From: Candidatus Saccharimonadales bacterium
Lineage (GTDB): Bacteria; Patescibacteriota; Saccharimonadia; Saccharimonadales; Saccharimonadaceae
Direction: 5' to 3'
Assembly: GCA_039928925.1 (NCBI GenBank)
Contig: JBDSSF010000003.1
Location: 270,858 to 334,857 of the forward strand
Length of the DNA stretch: 64,000 bases
The notes under the pieces are model-generated. The model ran no database searches and had not been told where the DNA came from. It saw nothing but the letters and a program-made list of their open reading frames with translations. The position numbers were made by a program, and so were the translations under genes. Below, one piece after another: positions 16,850 to 25,502 of the stretch (position 1 is the stretch's first letter; the number at the start of each line of letters is the position of its first letter).

Positions 16850-16854
16850 AATTG

Positions 16855-17931
16855 CTAAACGTTGAAGCGAAAATCTACAATATCACCGGGTTGCATGATA
16901 TATGTTTTGCCTTCAGTTCGAACTTTGCCTTGTTGCTTCGCCGCAGCTTCCGAGCCAGCTGCTACGAGATCATCAAAGTCGATAATTTGGGCTGCGATAA
17001 ATCCACGCTCAAAATCACTATGAATAACTCCAGCGGCTTGGGGCGCAGTCGCGCCTTTTTTTATTGTCCATGCGCGAACTTCCTTGGGACCAGCGGTTAA
17101 GTAACTTTGTAATCCGAGAATGTCATACGCTGCGTGGATCATCTGGAGTAATCCAGTTTCTTCAACTCCATAGCTTTCGAGCAGTTCAGTAGCTTCGGCA
17201 ATTTCGAGTCCTTTTAATTCTTCTTCTAACTTTGCGCATACAAAAATTGTTCGCGAAGGAGCAACTAGTTTTGAAAGCAACTCTTTCTTGGAGCCATTGA
17301 GAAGTGTCTCCTCATCGACATTGAAAGCATAAATAACTGGTTTAGCTGTCAATAGATGGAGGTCGGCTACTGTATCAAGATCAATAGAAGGGAGTGCTGA
17401 TAATGGCGTACCAGCTTGAAGATGCACGAGTAGGCTTTGTAGGTATTCAACCTGGGTCTTGATAGCAGGCTTGGCTTTTGACTCCTTGATTAGTTTTGGA
17501 AGTCGAGTTTCGATTGTTTGGATATCTGCGAGCATAAGTTCGGTATTTATAACTTCAATGTCATCACGAGGGTCAATTTTTTCAGAAACGTGGATGATGT
17601 CATTATTCTCGAATGCGCGGACGATATGTACAATTGCTTCGCAGTTTCGGATATTTGCAAGAAATTTATTGCCAAGCCCCTCACCGTTACTCGCACCAGC
17701 CACTAATCCTGCGATGTCAACAAACGTTATGACAGCTGGGATAACTTTTTCAGCCGTATACATAGACCGGAGAACGTCAAGTCGAGGATCTGGAACTGGA
17801 ACAATTCCAGTATTTGGCTCAATCGTTGCAAACGGATAATTTGCTGCAAGAATATTATTATTTGTAAGTGCATTAAAGAGGGTAGATTTTCCAACATTTG
17901 GTAGACCGACGATGCCAATAGAGAGACTCAT
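16855..17931 (-). CDS. ychF: Redox-regulated ATPase YchF (OBG-family)
   Basis: Universally conserved ribosome-associated P-loop ATPase/GTPase. 358 residues. G1 GLPNVGKST (about 8-16), the DIAGLV of G3 (about 70-75), the FNVDEE segment that replaces the GTPase NKxD (about 203-208), and the C-terminal TGS domain (AWTIKKGATAPQAAGVIHSDFERGF...). Length is normal. The start ATG is only 8 nt from a perfect minus-strand TATAAT, so it is probably leaderless. Confidence 0.96.
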   Translation of the reverse strand: MSLSIGIVGLPNVGKSTLFNALTNNNILAANYPFATIEPNTGIVPVPDPRLDVLRSMYTAEKVIPAVITFVDIAGLVAGASNGEGLGNKFLANIRNCEAIVHIVRAFENNDIIHVSEKIDPRDDIEVINTELMLADIQTIETRLPKLIKESKAKPAIKTQVEYLQSLLVHLQAGTPLSALPSIDLDTVADLHLLTAKPVIYAFNVDEETLLNGSKKELLSKLVAPSRTIFVCAKLEEELKGLEIAEATELLESYGVEETGLLQMIHAAYDILGLQSYLTAGPKEVRAWTIKKGATAPQAAGVIHSDFERGFIAAQIIDFDDLVAAGSEAAAKQQGKVRTEGKTYIMQPGDIVDFRFNV

Positions 17932-17939
17932 AGCATTTT

Positions 17940-17945
17940 ATTATA
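17940..17945 (-). promoter_or_regulatory. -10 TATAAT for ychF (leaderless)
   Basis: Minus-strand TATAAT (plus-strand ATTATA) with 8 nt between it and the ATG. Confidence 0.65.
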
Positions 17946-18028
17946 ACAGAGATGGAACTAAGTTGCGCTTTTGTGCGCTGAGCCCTATACTTTAAGTATT
18001 AGCAGTTTAAAGAACACGTATCGATATA

Positions 18029-18601
18029 ATGCCTTCATTCATTCATTGGAATAAAATATCACTAGCTTGGGTCCACGATAAGAAAAAACTAATTATTATT
18101 AGTTCTTTTGTCAGTGTTGTTATTCTCACTGTACTATTTTGGGTACTTTTTTCTAAAGTTTGGTCTGTAACACCGTCATCTCCAAAAAATGATCAAGCTC
18201 AAGTAGATTCAGGCTTACAGCCAATTTCGCGTGAAGGAATTCCCGTCACAAATTCTACAGACTACTCTAAAAACAGCCAGACGGCTTTAAATGGGGTTTA
18301 TAGTACTAAACCTATGGATTCAACGCCTCAAAGTGTGTTTAACAATATTCAGGTTCAAATAACGACTGCCTCAGTTTATGAGGACTGGCAAAAGGTAATT
18401 ACTTTCGGTAATCAGGGACTTGCCGTTGAAGGGCATAGTCAAGATATTAGTATGCTGACATACATCTCCACTGCATACATGAAACTTGGCAATACTGCCG
18501 AATATAAAGCAACTCTTATGAAACTTAAAACAGCGTATGAGGCTTCTGGTGGTAAAGATACCCAGACATATAAAGACATAGTTAAGGCTTTAGGTTCATG
18601 A
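18029..18601 (+). CDS. Membrane-anchored protein with possible TPR-like end, pilus-locus gene
   Basis: 190 residues. A cytoplasmic N-terminus of about 24 residues with a lysine patch (HDKKK), one transmembrane helix (about 25-47, IIISSFVSVVILTVLFWVLF), and an extracytoplasmic domain ending in helices (DWQKVITFGNQGLAVEG, YISTAYMKLGNTAEYKATLMKLKTAYEA) that read like one or two TPR units. The stop overlaps the next gene (ATGA). It stands at the head of the type IV pilus region and may assist display of the large exported protein that follows; that role is inference. Confidence 0.7.
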   Translation: MPSFIHWNKISLAWVHDKKKLIIISSFVSVVILTVLFWVLFSKVWSVTPSSPKNDQAQVDSGLQPISREGIPVTNSTDYSKNSQTALNGVYSTKPMDSTPQSVFNNIQVQITTASVYEDWQKVITFGNQGLAVEGHSQDISMLTYISTAYMKLGNTAEYKATLMKLKTAYEASGGKDTQTYKDIVKALGS

Positions 18602-20916
18602 CATTTCGTAAACTAAAAAATATAGCAGTGCTCGTATTTGTACTGGCGAGCGCAACACTTGGTATTATTAACGTACATAATGCACACGCCGTTTCATACC
18701 GAGCTCCAGATGGACCTGACTCTAACTTTGAAGACGGCACCGGCCAATCTCCTGTATACCTGATCGTTTCAAAAGGTGATGGCAGTAGTCTTAATGCACC
18801 CGTATCGACTGTTGTTATCTATTCTCTGACTCCAAACCCAAAGATTGTTATTGGGAATTATAATCACTGTTATAACAAGAATGGTACACCGTTGGACTCA
18901 AGTAATCCAGGTGTCAAATCAGGTTCGGATACTTCTTTTACCCTCTATGATGGTGGTGATCCAGACGACGTAGGCGTCATTACTACTGCGTTTAACACTA
19001 TTCTTCCCGATAGCCCTGCATGTACTGGAGCAAGCTTAACATTGCAACCAGCCAACATCATTACGAGAGGAAGCACAAGCGCTGGACTCGGCAAATATTA
19101 TGTAACTCGCCTCAAGACGACTCTTACGCAGCCAACTGGAAATGGAACGAATGCGTTCACGGTATCTGTACTAGATCAAGCAAATCATGCAAACGGATAT
19201 GTTAGTTACACAAACCAGGATAACAGTACATTTGCTATTGGCAAGCGACCACCGAGTGGGTCACAGAACACTGCATTCCAGCTTAAGTTTGCAATTCCAT
19301 GTGATGCCGATATGACAAAACAACTTCAACCACTAAAATGGTTCGATGCCGATAAAGGCCTTGGCAACCAAGAAGGTAACATATTTTTTGAGGTAGGTGT
19401 GCGCGACAGAGGCAGTAATGATCCTTATGTTTTAGTAAAAAATCAGTACGGTTTTGATGCACAGGGGAGATATTTACAAGTTGGTGGTAACGATGCAAAG
19501 GGGAGTCTCAAATTTCCGTTTGAAAAAGACAAAGAGTATAACTGGATTTGGCGTAATGTAAGCTCGGGAAATGGTATCCAGTTTGGTATGCCGTATAATT
19601 CCATTTATTCGACAGTAGTATGCTCGAGCTACAATTTAATTCCTACGCTTAGTGTTAATGGCTCGACCGTCGAGCCAGGTGCAACTGTAACAACAACCGC
19701 AAAGATACAAAATAACGGCCGTACTGATAGTGAAGACGCAGGCTGGCAGATTAATCGATTTGTCGTGGCGAGTGGCCTAGCTGTCCCTAATAGCGGTGGC
19801 GGGACTTCACAAAGTGGCACTACAGCAAACCCAAATACGAAAACTCCATGTAACGACTATTTCCTTCCATCTGTATCCTGTACAAGACTCGCAACTGGCT
19901 CTGGTATATACAAAGTTGAGACAGCGACGCTCGATCCATTGTCAGATGATATAGGTGATCTTCCAGTAGGCTCAAAAATTTGTTACGCACTTTCAGTGAA
20001 GCCTTACAAGAACGGAAGTACGGACTGGCGACACAGTGCTCCAGATTGTGTAAAGATTGGTAAGAAGCCTAAAGTTCAAATATGGGGAAGTGATGTCGTA
20101 ACTCGCGGTTTGGTGGCTACAAGTACGTCGACAAAAAAGGTAGGAAGCAGTGAGAAAACCTTTGGAAGTTGGGGAGAGTATGGCATTTTTTCAGTCGGAA
20201 GAAACAGCGGTGCGGCTTCTGGGGCCGGACTTGTGAATGGCTCACCTACAGAACCACAAGATTCTTGGAGTGCATTAACGTTTGCGAATAGGGGGGGTAT
20301 TTTTGGATCATTCGGTGGAGCAACGACGCTTCCAGCAAAGCCGGCTATCGCAACGTATTTCCTAAGTAAGCCGTCAACAATAATCTCCGGCGACCTATCC
20401 TTAACTGACCGAAGTGGTATTCTTCGATATAATGGTGTAAATCCTATAAATATTGGTGCAAGTACAATAAAAAAGAATAAATCTATCGTTATTTTGGCAC
20501 CAAATGCGACGGTTACAATTATAAATGACATAAGCTACGTGCCAGGACCGTTCAACCAGATAAGTGAGTTACCGCAGGCGATTATTATTGCAAGTTCAAT
20601 CAACATCAAAGGTAATGTTACGAACGTTGATGCATGGCTAATTGCAACCAACAACATTAATACATGCTCAGACGTAGCGACGAATATAAAACTAGGATCG
20701 AATATCTGTACAAATACACTGAAGATAAATGGTCCTGTTGTTTCCAATAAGCTATACCTAAGACGAACTGCAGGCTCGAATACAGGTGCAGCATCGGATG
20801 ATCCTGCTGAAACGATCAACCTCCGTGCTGACGCCTATTTATGGGCGCAGGCGCAGGTCAACGGCAATAGTAACGCGACTACAGTTTTTAGTTACGAAGT
20901 TCCTCCGCGGTTTTAG
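18598..20916 (+). CDS. Large exported protein at the head of the pilus locus, unknown function
   Basis: 772 residues with a signal peptide (FRKLKNIAVLVFVLASATLGI, cleavage near HAVS at about 32). The mature protein is Asn/Gly/Ser/Thr-rich and beta-strand-like. A middle part (about 345-470) resembles a CARDB/Ig-type surface module (SVNGSTVEPGATVTTTAKIQ). The last 180 residues have repeating short strands (SINIKGNVTNVDAWLI, LKINGPVVSNKLYL) suggesting a beta-helix. Paired cysteines are scattered throughout. It overlaps the preceding gene by 4 nt. It is a candidate adhesin or pilus-associated surface protein; no named family is recognised. Confidence 0.72.
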   Translation: MTFRKLKNIAVLVFVLASATLGIINVHNAHAVSYRAPDGPDSNFEDGTGQSPVYLIVSKGDGSSLNAPVSTVVIYSLTPNPKIVIGNYNHCYNKNGTPLDSSNPGVKSGSDTSFTLYDGGDPDDVGVITTAFNTILPDSPACTGASLTLQPANIITRGSTSAGLGKYYVTRLKTTLTQPTGNGTNAFTVSVLDQANHANGYVSYTNQDNSTFAIGKRPPSGSQNTAFQLKFAIPCDADMTKQLQPLKWFDADKGLGNQEGNIFFEVGVRDRGSNDPYVLVKNQYGFDAQGRYLQVGGNDAKGSLKFPFEKDKEYNWIWRNVSSGNGIQFGMPYNSIYSTVVCSSYNLIPTLSVNGSTVEPGATVTTTAKIQNNGRTDSEDAGWQINRFVVASGLAVPNSGGGTSQSGTTANPNTKTPCNDYFLPSVSCTRLATGSGIYKVETATLDPLSDDIGDLPVGSKICYALSVKPYKNGSTDWRHSAPDCVKIGKKPKVQIWGSDVVTRGLVATSTSTKKVGSSEKTFGSWGEYGIFSVGRNSGAASGAGLVNGSPTEPQDSWSALTFANRGGIFGSFGGATTLPAKPAIATYFLSKPSTIISGDLSLTDRSGILRYNGVNPINIGASTIKKNKSIVILAPNATVTIINDISYVPGPFNQISELPQAIIIASSINIKGNVTNVDAWLIATNNINTCSDVATNIKLGSNICTNTLKINGPVVSNKLYLRRTAGSNTGAASDDPAETINLRADAYLWAQAQVNGNSNATTVFSYEVPPRF

Positions 20917-20964
20917 TTTTTACGGAATGAGCAAAAGAGCTTGCCATAACTCGTAACGCTTATG

Positions 20965-20970
20965 TATAAT
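20965..20970 (+). promoter_or_regulatory. -10 TATAAT for the pilM operon (leaderless)
   Basis: TATAAT overlaps an upstream in-frame ATG at 20969 and lies 10 nt before the ATG at 20981, which rules out the first ATG as the start if this promoter is used. Confidence 0.6.
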
Positions 20971-20980
20971 GATAAACAAT

Positions 20981-22030
20981 ATGGCATTTACAAAAGGCGT
21001 GGGCGACTTTTTTGCTCTGGATATTGGCACCAATGCGGTACGAGTAGTTCAGTTGGCAGCAAGCGGACAAGATAGTTGGACGCTTCTTCATTACGGGTAT
21101 GCTCCAGTTGACTCTAAGATCACAAGTGCTAACTCCAAGGAATCACAGCATCGTCTTGGTGAGGTAATAATGACAGCTGTCGGGCAGAGTGGCATCAAAA
21201 CAAAAAACGTTGCTATCGGGCTGCCGTCTCAGAAGACATTCACGACTGTTATCGATGTACCAAGTATGTCTGAAGCTGAACTTAAAAGTACGATTAAATA
21301 CCAGATTGATCAGTACATACCTATGGCTATAGATGAAGCTAAAGTTGACTGGACGCTGCTGGGACAGTCATTACACGATCCTAGGCAGCAAGAAGTACTT
21401 CTTGCAAGTACAGCAAACATTTATTCAGAAGAGCGACTTGAATTCGTCGAAGGCCTTGGATTTAATGTGATCGCAGCTGAGCCGGATCCGATTGCTATGA
21501 TCAGATCAGTCTTGCCTTTAGGCGTCCAGGATGCTCGCCTTATTATCGATATGGGCGAGTTATCAACAGATCTTGCAATCACGTATGGTGATTCACCAAG
21601 ACTAGTACGCACAATACCAACAGGTCTCAGCTCACTTATTAAAGCAGCTGTGCAGAACCTAAACGTACAAGAGGACCAGGCGCGACAGTTTATTTTGAAA
21701 TTTGGTCTTGCTCCTGATCGCCTCGAAGGTCAAGTATTTCGTGCTGTTGAAAATGTTCTTGATAGTTTTGCTGCTGAACTTACTAAGTCAATTAAGTTTT
21801 TCCAGACACGATATCCTAACACGTCCGTAAGCGGGATACTTCTTTCCGGGTACGCGAGTGTAGTGCCACGATTTGGTGATTATGTTACTGCTAAAACAAC
21901 TGTTCCTTCGGTTACGGCTAACCCGTGGCAAAAAGTAAAAGTCTCACAGGCTGATCAGCAACAGTTAGCAACAGTCGCAGCTGAGTTTTCAACCGCAGTC
22001 GGTCTTGCCCAGAGGACTAACAAGCGATGA
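20981..22030 (+). CDS. pilM: Type IV pilus assembly ATPase-fold protein PilM
   Basis: Actin-like cytoplasmic platform protein that binds the PilN N-terminus. 349 residues, starting MAFTKGVGDFFALDIGTNAVRVVQL (phosphate-1-like GT loop). It continues with VAIGLPSQKTFTTVIDVPSMSEAEL, the second phosphate loop (IIDMGELSTDLAI, about 187-199) and LSGYASVVPRF. I start it at 20981 because the 20969 ATG overlaps the -10. It is first in an operon in which pilN overlaps by ATGA. Confidence 0.9.
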   Translation: MAFTKGVGDFFALDIGTNAVRVVQLAASGQDSWTLLHYGYAPVDSKITSANSKESQHRLGEVIMTAVGQSGIKTKNVAIGLPSQKTFTTVIDVPSMSEAELKSTIKYQIDQYIPMAIDEAKVDWTLLGQSLHDPRQQEVLLASTANIYSEERLEFVEGLGFNVIAAEPDPIAMIRSVLPLGVQDARLIIDMGELSTDLAITYGDSPRLVRTIPTGLSSLIKAAVQNLNVQEDQARQFILKFGLAPDRLEGQVFRAVENVLDSFAAELTKSIKFFQTRYPNTSVSGILLSGYASVVPRFGDYVTAKTTVPSVTANPWQKVKVSQADQQQLATVAAEFSTAVGLAQRTNKR

Positions 22031-22752
22031 TTGAAATCAATCTTATCCCTGATGTTAAACAAGAACTGATTAAGGCTCAAAGAGTCCGTTCGACTGTTAT
22101 TTCTATAGCGATTATCGTAGGGCTAGCATCTGCCGGAGTTGTGGTGCTTTTAGCTATTTGGGTTTTTGCCGTTCAAGCTGGTCGCGGTTACTTAGCCGAT
22201 AAAACGATTACGGACGAAAGCGCGAAGCTTAGCAATGTACCAGATATTGGAAACACTTTGACGATACAGAATCAATTAGCACAAATTGGCGCGACTCACG
22301 ATGCTAAACATATAGACTCAAGAGTATTTGATGTCTTGACAACGATTAATCCTGAGGCTCCAAATAGTATCTCACTCACAAAAGCTACACTTGATTCTGA
22401 TTCTAAAACAATCAAACTCGAAGCTCAGGCGCAAAATAGTTTCTCGGCACTTGAAGTCTACAAGAAAACTATCCTCGCAACAACTATTCAGTTTGTAAAA
22501 GACGGAAAGACGCAGACAGTTCCTCTTGTAACGGCAACTAGCTTAGGAGACCAGAGCTACGGCGAAGACACGACAGGTACAAAAATCTTGAGGTTTTCCC
22601 TAACAGTCACTTACTCAGAAGAGTTATTCAGCCACGGGGTTCAGAACGCTGTTATCGTTGCACCAGGAAAGAAAAATGTGACAGATTCGTTCCTTGGTGT
22701 ACCGCAAAGTTTGTTTACTGTTAAGGCTGCTGATATAAAGGGGACTAACTAA
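22027..22752 (+). CDS. pilN: Type IV pilus assembly protein PilN
   Basis: 241 residues. The N-terminal INLIP motif (MIEINLIPDVKQEL) is the conserved PilM-binding peptide. One transmembrane helix (about 25-50) leads to a periplasmic-type ferredoxin-like domain (about 90-240). It overlaps pilM (ATGA) and is followed 1 nt later by the pilO-like gene. Confidence 0.88.
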   Translation: MIEINLIPDVKQELIKAQRVRSTVISIAIIVGLASAGVVVLLAIWVFAVQAGRGYLADKTITDESAKLSNVPDIGNTLTIQNQLAQIGATHDAKHIDSRVFDVLTTINPEAPNSISLTKATLDSDSKTIKLEAQAQNSFSALEVYKKTILATTIQFVKDGKTQTVPLVTATSLGDQSYGEDTTGTKILRFSLTVTYSEELFSHGVQNAVIVAPGKKNVTDSFLGVPQSLFTVKAADIKGTN

Positions 22753-22753
22753 T

Positions 22754-23458
22754 ATGGCTTCTGCTAACAAAGAAGTTGCAATACGCAAAAGACAGCAAAT
22801 TGCTGGAGCGAATAGGATGATGTTTTTATGGGTAGCTGGTATTTCAGTTGTCGTAGGTTTCTGCGTTGTAGGAGCAATATTCCTATTTCAAAAACTTCAG
22901 TTTAACGAAAAGGTTCTTGCTGAAAAGTCAAATACGGGGACTATCTTAGTTCATAACAATAATATTATGGAAGATTTGAAGTCGAAGATACGTGTCTTAA
23001 ATACAAACAAAGCATTAATGGATTCTCGAGCAAAACCAGATGATCAGCCACTTCAGGTTGTTCTTGATGCACTTCCATCCGACGCTAACTCTACGGCTCT
23101 TGGTTCGTCTCTCCAGGAGAAGCTTATACCGGGAGATGGGATTACAATTGAGTCATTTGCGACAGACACGGTTCAGGGTGTCGAAACGCAAAGTGATTCA
23201 AGTGTTGAGGATGCAAGTGGTACCGCTCTTCAGGACACAAACCAAATTACATTCCGTTTTTCAGTTAACACAGATATAACTAACCCAACACCGTTAAAAG
23301 AATTGCTTCAGCGATTAGAGCGTTCAATCAGGGCAATAGACATCACCTCACTTACTATTGAGACGCAAGGTACTAAGATTGTACTTTCTGTAGAGGGTAG
23401 GGCATTTTACCAACCTGCTAAGACAGTTGAATTAAAGGATAAGCCGGTAAAACCATGA
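22754..23458 (+). CDS. pilO: Type IV pilus assembly protein PilO-like
   Basis: 234 residues: a short basic cytoplasmic start, one transmembrane helix (about 23-48), a coiled-coil stretch (about 50-85) and an extracytoplasmic domain. Sequence similarity to PilO is not obvious by eye. The call rests on topology and on its position after pilN. The last four bases overlap the next gene. Confidence 0.72.
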   Translation: MASANKEVAIRKRQQIAGANRMMFLWVAGISVVVGFCVVGAIFLFQKLQFNEKVLAEKSNTGTILVHNNNIMEDLKSKIRVLNTNKALMDSRAKPDDQPLQVVLDALPSDANSTALGSSLQEKLIPGDGITIESFATDTVQGVETQSDSSVEDASGTALQDTNQITFRFSVNTDITNPTPLKELLQRLERSIRAIDITSLTIETQGTKIVLSVEGRAFYQPAKTVELKDKPVKP

Positions 23459-23715
23459 AAAAATCAGATATTGCAATGATCATTCTTATCGCATCCGCGA
23501 GCATGCTAATAGCCTATTTCGTAGCTAAAGGTGTTGTTGGTGATGTACAGAATCAAGTCGTTAAGGTTAAAACAGCTCAGTCAATCTCCAGTGATGTCTC
23601 CGAGCCAGATAAGGCCATATTTAACTCAAATGCGATTAACCCCACAGTAGAAGTTATCATTGGTTCACAAACAGGCGCAACAACAAATCCAACGACTAAT
23701 TCGAGTAGTCAGTAG
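23455..23715 (+). CDS. Small single-helix membrane protein of the pilus operon
   Basis: 86 residues: MKKSD, then a transmembrane helix (about 6-27, IAMIILIASASMLIAYFVAKGVV), then a polar Ser/Thr/Asn-rich tail. It overlaps the pilO-like gene by ATGA and is 10 nt before pilB. It takes the position a PilP-like or PilO-accessory protein would have, but has no lipobox. Function unknown. Confidence 0.7.
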   Translation: MKKSDIAMIILIASASMLIAYFVAKGVVGDVQNQVVKVKTAQSISSDVSEPDKAIFNSNAINPTVEVIIGSQTGATTNPTTNSSSQ

Positions 23716-23725
23716 GGCGCCGCAT

Positions 23726-25489
23726 ATGGCACTTCTGACTGGCGATATTCAAGAAAAGTTACTTACGCTTCTTTCTGAAGAAGGCTTAGTGACACAAGAT
23801 GCGCTTAAGGCTGCTGAAGCTGACGCTATCAAGGCTAGCAAGCCACTCATGGCTTTTTTAACAGAACAGAATATTGTTGATGAAGAACTCCTGACTCATG
23901 CAATTGCTCAGGTATCAGGTGTACCATATGTCAACCTTACAAATAGTCTTATTGATCAAAGCGCTCTAGTTCTTTTACCTGAGGATATTGCAGCCCGATT
24001 TATGGCCGTACCACTCGCAGAGGTTCAAAATCGACTTGCGGTCGCTATGATTGACGCTAATAACGTCCAAGCTGTAGATTATCTAGCAAATCGTATTCAG
24101 CGTCCAATTAAAGTGTTCATGGCCTCTGAGACAGGTGTACGACATGTTCTTGAGCAATATCGGACCGATCTTTCAAGTGTCGACGCAGCAGCAGAAGCTT
24201 CTCAAGAGGAGGCAGTTAACAAAAGTGATAACGATATTAAGACGATTGTTCAGGATTCGCCGATTAGTCGGGCTCTTAGCACAATCCTTGAATATGCTGT
24301 TAAGTCACGTGCGAGCGATATTCATATTGAACCACTCGAAAAGACACTGAAAATCCGCTGTCGTGTAGACGGTGTTCTTCGTGAGATCATGCAACTTCCG
24401 AAATCGATTGAGCCAGCGCTTGTAAGCCGTATTAAAATCCTATCAAACTTAAAGATTGATGAGCATCGCATCCCTCAGGACGGTCAGTTTACGGTCAATG
24501 TAGCTCAAAAAGAAGTCGATCTTCGTATTGCTATTAGCCCTGTAGTCTGGGGAGAACAAGTGGTGATCCGTTTGCTTGATAAGTCTGGCAACAGTTTTGA
24601 TATCGAAGAAATGGGGTATGCTGGTCGAGCACTTCGAGCTATTCGTAAGGGAATACGTAAGCCAAATGGCATGGTACTTACGTCTGGACCAACCGGTTCA
24701 GGTAAGTCAACAAGTCTCTACGCTCTTATTAAAGAGATCAAGGACGAAAGTATTAATATTGTTACCCTCGAAGATCCAGTCGAATACAAAATGGACGGAG
24801 TGAACCAAATTCAGGTTAACGCTGATGTAGGCCTCACATTCGCAGCAGGACTTCGCTCAATTCTACGCCAAGACCCAAATGTTGTGATGGTAGGTGAGAT
24901 CCGTGATGCAGAAACAGCTAACCTTGCAGTTCAAGCTGCGCTAACGGGTCACCTTGTGTTCAGCACACTTCACACTAATTCAGCTGCAGGTGTGTTACCT
25001 CGCTTACTTGATATGGGTATCGAGCCATTTCTTATAGCAAGTACGGTTAATACAATTATTGGGCAGCGACTTGTGAGGCGCGTGGCTCCAAAGAGGGATA
25101 GTTACGAGTCCTCACCGATAGAAACACAAAATATCTTGGCAACGATTGGACATCTTTTACCAAAGACTAAAGAGGACGTTTTAAGAGTTTCTGAAGATCT
25201 AGGCTACAAAGACTTGCCACTGGCAGGGAAAAGCGCTTATACTTTAGTCAAGGGCAAAGATACGCTCCAAACCCCAAGGGGCTACACTGGGCGAGCAGGG
25301 CTTTACGAAGTGATGGATGTCAACGAAGAAATACAAAATTTGATTGTCACTCGTGCAACAAGTTCTGAAATTCAGCGTAAAGCAGTCGAGCAGGGTATGG
25401 TAACAATGCGTCAGGATGGATATCTCAAAGCACTACAGGGGCTTACTACAATTGAAGAAGTTAACCGCGTCGCGTCGGATATAGCATAA
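23726..25489 (+). CDS. pilB: Type IV pilus extension ATPase PilB
   Basis: Hexameric motor for pilus polymerisation. 587 residues from ATG 23726; the frame is open further upstream but that part overlaps the preceding gene. A GspE N-terminal domain (about 1-150) is followed by the ATPase core with SDIHIEP, Walker A GPTGSGKST (about 320-328), the Asp box (TLEDPVEY) and Walker B (NVVMVGEIRD). The tetracysteine zinc site usual after QRLVRR is absent; QRLVRRVAPKRDSYESSP contains no Cys. It is followed directly by pilT and pilC. Confidence 0.94.
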   Translation: MALLTGDIQEKLLTLLSEEGLVTQDALKAAEADAIKASKPLMAFLTEQNIVDEELLTHAIAQVSGVPYVNLTNSLIDQSALVLLPEDIAARFMAVPLAEVQNRLAVAMIDANNVQAVDYLANRIQRPIKVFMASETGVRHVLEQYRTDLSSVDAAAEASQEEAVNKSDNDIKTIVQDSPISRALSTILEYAVKSRASDIHIEPLEKTLKIRCRVDGVLREIMQLPKSIEPALVSRIKILSNLKIDEHRIPQDGQFTVNVAQKEVDLRIAISPVVWGEQVVIRLLDKSGNSFDIEEMGYAGRALRAIRKGIRKPNGMVLTSGPTGSGKSTSLYALIKEIKDESINIVTLEDPVEYKMDGVNQIQVNADVGLTFAAGLRSILRQDPNVVMVGEIRDAETANLAVQAALTGHLVFSTLHTNSAAGVLPRLLDMGIEPFLIASTVNTIIGQRLVRRVAPKRDSYESSPIETQNILATIGHLLPKTKEDVLRVSEDLGYKDLPLAGKSAYTLVKGKDTLQTPRGYTGRAGLYEVMDVNEEIQNLIVTRATSSEIQRKAVEQGMVTMRQDGYLKALQGLTTIEEVNRVASDIA

Positions 25490-25502
25490 GAAGGGTAAAA
25501 AT

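Noticed and set aside
23660..23725. N-terminal extension of PilB
   Set aside because: It overlaps the preceding gene in another frame and adds residues not matching the GspE N-domain.
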